Source: Posidoniimonas polymericola
Lineage (GTDB): Bacteria; Planctomycetota; Planctomycetia; Pirellulales; Lacipirellulaceae
Direction of reading: 5' to 3'
Assembly: GCF_007859935.1 (NCBI RefSeq)
Contig: NZ_SJPO01000005.1
Location: 1 to 64,000 of the forward strand
Length of the DNA: 64,000 bases
This document shows positions 62,506-64,000 of the stretch, piece by piece. The notes under the pieces were generated by a model. That model searched no databases. It was not told where the DNA came from and saw only the letters and a program-made list of their open reading frames with translations. The translations under genes and the position numbers were made by a program. Positions within the stretch are counted from its first letter, which is position 1. Each line of letters opens with the position of its first letter.

Positions 62506-62531
62506 ACCCCGGATCCGGCGCCGGGGTTTTG
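62506..62531 (+). terminator. Putative terminator of the MFS gene
   Basis: ACCCCGG (62506-62512) and CCGGGGT (62521-62527) pair around an 8-base loop and are followed by TTTG. Confidence 0.55.
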
Positions 62532-62575
62532 TTCCATTTTCGTTGTGTCCAAAGAGTTGTGTCCAAAAACACGAG

Positions 62576-62590
62576 CGGAGGGGACAAAAC
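62576..62590 (+). repeat. Dispersed repeat CGGAGGGGACAAAAC
   Basis: Exact 15-base match, on the opposite strand, to 37636-37650. Both copies are intergenic. Confidence 0.6.
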
Positions 62591-62877
62591 TCGGTCCAAT
62601 CTCTCTGCCCGGATCGCGTTTCACGCTGGTATCACAGCGTTAGGGCGCCCGAGACCGTGCGGCCCCGGGGGGTTTTGTCCGCTAGGTCGCCACGTTTTGT
62701 CTCCTGCATCGGTGAGCAGCCGCCAAGACCCAGCCCCAACATCCCCCCCACCAACCGCGCAGCAGCTTCCCCAGCCCACGGCGCCAGCCGTGGGACAAAC
62801 CGGGGGAAACGGCGTACTTGCACGCCCCCCATTAAACCGCGCCAGGTGGCCTCATTTCTACAAGAATCACCTGCCCA

Positions 62878-64000
62878 CTAGCTCCACAGCTTCCGGTCCA
62901 GCATCCGGTAGTTCACCGCCTCGCTGATGTGCTCGGCGCCGATTGTTGCGTCCCCCGCTAGGTCGGCGATGGTTCTCGCCACCCGCAGAACCTTGTCGTG
63001 CGCCCGGGCCGACAGGCCGAGGTGGTGCACGCTCTCCCGCAGCAATTCCGCGCCCCGGGCTTCGAGCCCACAGTAGCGGCGGACCTCCTGCGGGCTCATC
63101 GTGGCGTTCGTCACAGCCGCGGTCCCCTCGAACCGCCGCATCTGCACGCGACGCGCCTCGGCAACCTGGTCGCGCATCGACGCGCTGCTGGTGCCCTCCA
63201 CACTCGACGAGAGCTCCTGGTACTCGACCGCTGGCACCTCGATGTGCAAATCGATGCGGTCGAGCAGCGGGCCGGAGATCTTGCTCATATAGCGTTCGAC
63301 CTGCATCACCGAGCAGTGGCACTCGCGTCGCGGGTCGTTGCGGTAGCCGCAGGGGCACGGGTTGAGCGAGGCAATCAGCATGAAATCTGCCGGGAAGCGG
63401 TTGCTGGCCAGCGCCCGGCTGATCGTGACGTGCCCGTCTTCGAGCGGCTGGCGCAGCACCTCCAGAGTCTGCCGGTTGAACTCCGGCAGCTCGTCCAGGA
63501 ACAGCACGCCGTGGTGCGCGAGGCTGATCTCGCCGGGCGAGGGGGTCGAGCCCCCTCCGACCAAGCCGGCGTTGCTGATCGTGTGGTGCGGCGCCCGGAA
63601 CGGCCGCTGGGCCATCAACGCCTGCCCCTCCTCCAGCCGGCCGACCGCGCTGTAGATCCTGGTGGTGTCGATCGACTCGTCGGCCGACAGGTCGGGCAGG
63701 ATTGTCGGCGCCCGCTTGGCGAGCATCGTCTTGCCCGACCCAGGTGGCCCGAGCATCAGCAAATTGTGGTTGCCGGCCGCGGCGATGGTCATCGCCCGCT
63801 TGGCCATCTCCTGGCCGCGGACATCGGCGAAGTCGACGCTGTAGCCGCCGTGCACGGCGAACAGCTCGTCGACGCGGCACGGCTGGGGCTCGATGTCGAT
63901 CTGCCCCGCAAAGAACCCGGCCGCCTGCGCCAGGCTCTCAACGGCGATCACCTCCAAGCCCTTCACAACCGCCGCCTCCGGAGCGTTCTGGTGCGGCACC
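62878..64000 (-). CDS. YifB-type Mg-chelatase-like AAA ATPase, partial
   Basis: The gene runs off the right edge; 374 residues of its C-terminal part are present. Visible motifs are YSVDFADVRGQEMAKRAMTI, the Walker A LGPPGSGKTMLAKRAP, FRAPHHTISNAGLVGGG, the Walker B VLFLDELPEFNRQTLEVLRQ, ASLNPCPCGYRNDPRRECHC, and the C-terminal helical Mg_chelatase_C domain ending EAVNYRMLDRKLWS. About 130-140 N-terminal residues (the ChlI-like domain) are outside. Family known as ComM/YifB, linked to branch migration in natural transformation in some bacteria. Role in this organism is not known. Confidence 0.93.
   Translation of the reverse strand, partial: VPHQNAPEAAVVKGLEVIAVESLAQAAGFFAGQIDIEPQPCRVDELFAVHGGYSVDFADVRGQEMAKRAMTIAAAGNHNLLMLGPPGSGKTMLAKRAPTILPDLSADESIDTTRIYSAVGRLEEGQALMAQRPFRAPHHTISNAGLVGGGSTPSPGEISLAHHGVLFLDELPEFNRQTLEVLRQPLEDGHVTISRALASNRFPADFMLIASLNPCPCGYRNDPRRECHCSVMQVERYMSKISGPLLDRIDLHIEVPAVEYQELSSSVEGTSSASMRDQVAEARRVQMRRFEGTAAVTNATMSPQEVRRYCGLEARGAELLRESVHHLGLSARAHDKVLRVARTIADLAGDATIGAEHISEAVNYRMLDRKLWS

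Larger units (their letters stand above)
62496..62877. other. Gene-free, repeat-bearing stretch
   Basis: About 380 bases. A hairpin (62506-62527, 7-bp stem) followed by TTTTG lies directly after the transporter gene. Then come several copies of GTTTTGT/ACAAAAC words (62526-62531, 62584-62590, 62672-62677, 62695-62700), one of which extends to the 15-base match with 37636-37650. No gene is supported. Confidence 0.55.

Overview
The window is high-GC DNA that is almost certainly planctomycetal, most likely from the Pirellulales (Lacipirellulaceae-like). This is inferred from several lines of gene content: a DUF1559 pseudopilin-like protein, LamG/dockerin-like proteins ending in PEP-CTERM signals, an ECF sigma factor/FecR pair, many secreted glycoside hydrolases, a DUF6807 (PmoA-like) protein, a lone rsmH without a dcw cluster, and short Cys-rich or Lys/Arg-tailed hypotheticals. 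No rRNA, CRISPR array, phage or plasmid module was seen.

Region 1 (1-28.1 kb) is a glycan-degradation island. The left arm runs mostly on the minus strand: a CE15-like esterase cut off before its catalytic GHSRLGK motif and abutting a foreign ORF end at about base 70, then a GH106-type rhamnosidase. Facing away from these is a Tat-exported sugar isomerase. A small hypothetical gene and a double-domain rhodanese follow, then the minus-strand set DUF6807 - FecR anti-sigma - ECF sigma, in which sigma and FecR overlap by GTGA. The right arm runs on the plus strand: GH2, two LamG PEP-CTERM proteins, DUF1559, a lipoprotein, a GtaA/DUF4965-like protein, GH51, a third LamG PEP-CTERM protein, GH92, a membrane-anchored endonuclease/phosphatase-family protein and a UPF0014 permease. 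The enzymes could together strip rhamnose, arabinose, mannose and galactose or glucuronate-type residues from a complex polysaccharide; the PEP-CTERM proteins could hold glycan on the cell surface. Control by the sigma/FecR pair is an inference from position.

Region 2 (28.1-43.8 kb) is mixed: a LuxR-type regulator, an undecaprenyl-phosphate sugar transferase, a 2045-residue alpha-2-macroglobulin-like protein with an intact CTEQ thioester, a repeat-rich intergenic space, a NUDIX-like protein, cysteine desulfurase, an IscA-type protein, an orphan Flp pilin, queA, rsmH and a small membrane protein.

Region 3 (43.8-54.9 kb) is a Tad/Flp pilus locus on the minus strand. In transcription order it holds Flp pilin, prepilin peptidase, CpaB, secretin, CpaE/TadZ, CpaF/TadA, TadB, TadC, a secreted hypothetical and a TPR protein. 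The secretin carries a long Cys/Tyr/Pro-rich C-terminal tail.

Region 4 (55-64 kb) holds a prenyltransferase-like repeat protein paired with a DUF362 protein, a zinc-ribbon protein, a membrane-anchored protein of unknown function, a parallel beta-helix protein, an LPG-synthase-like membrane protein, tRNA-Ala(GGC) with its own promoter and terminator, an MFS transporter, a second repeat-rich gap, and a YifB-type AAA ATPase running off the right edge.
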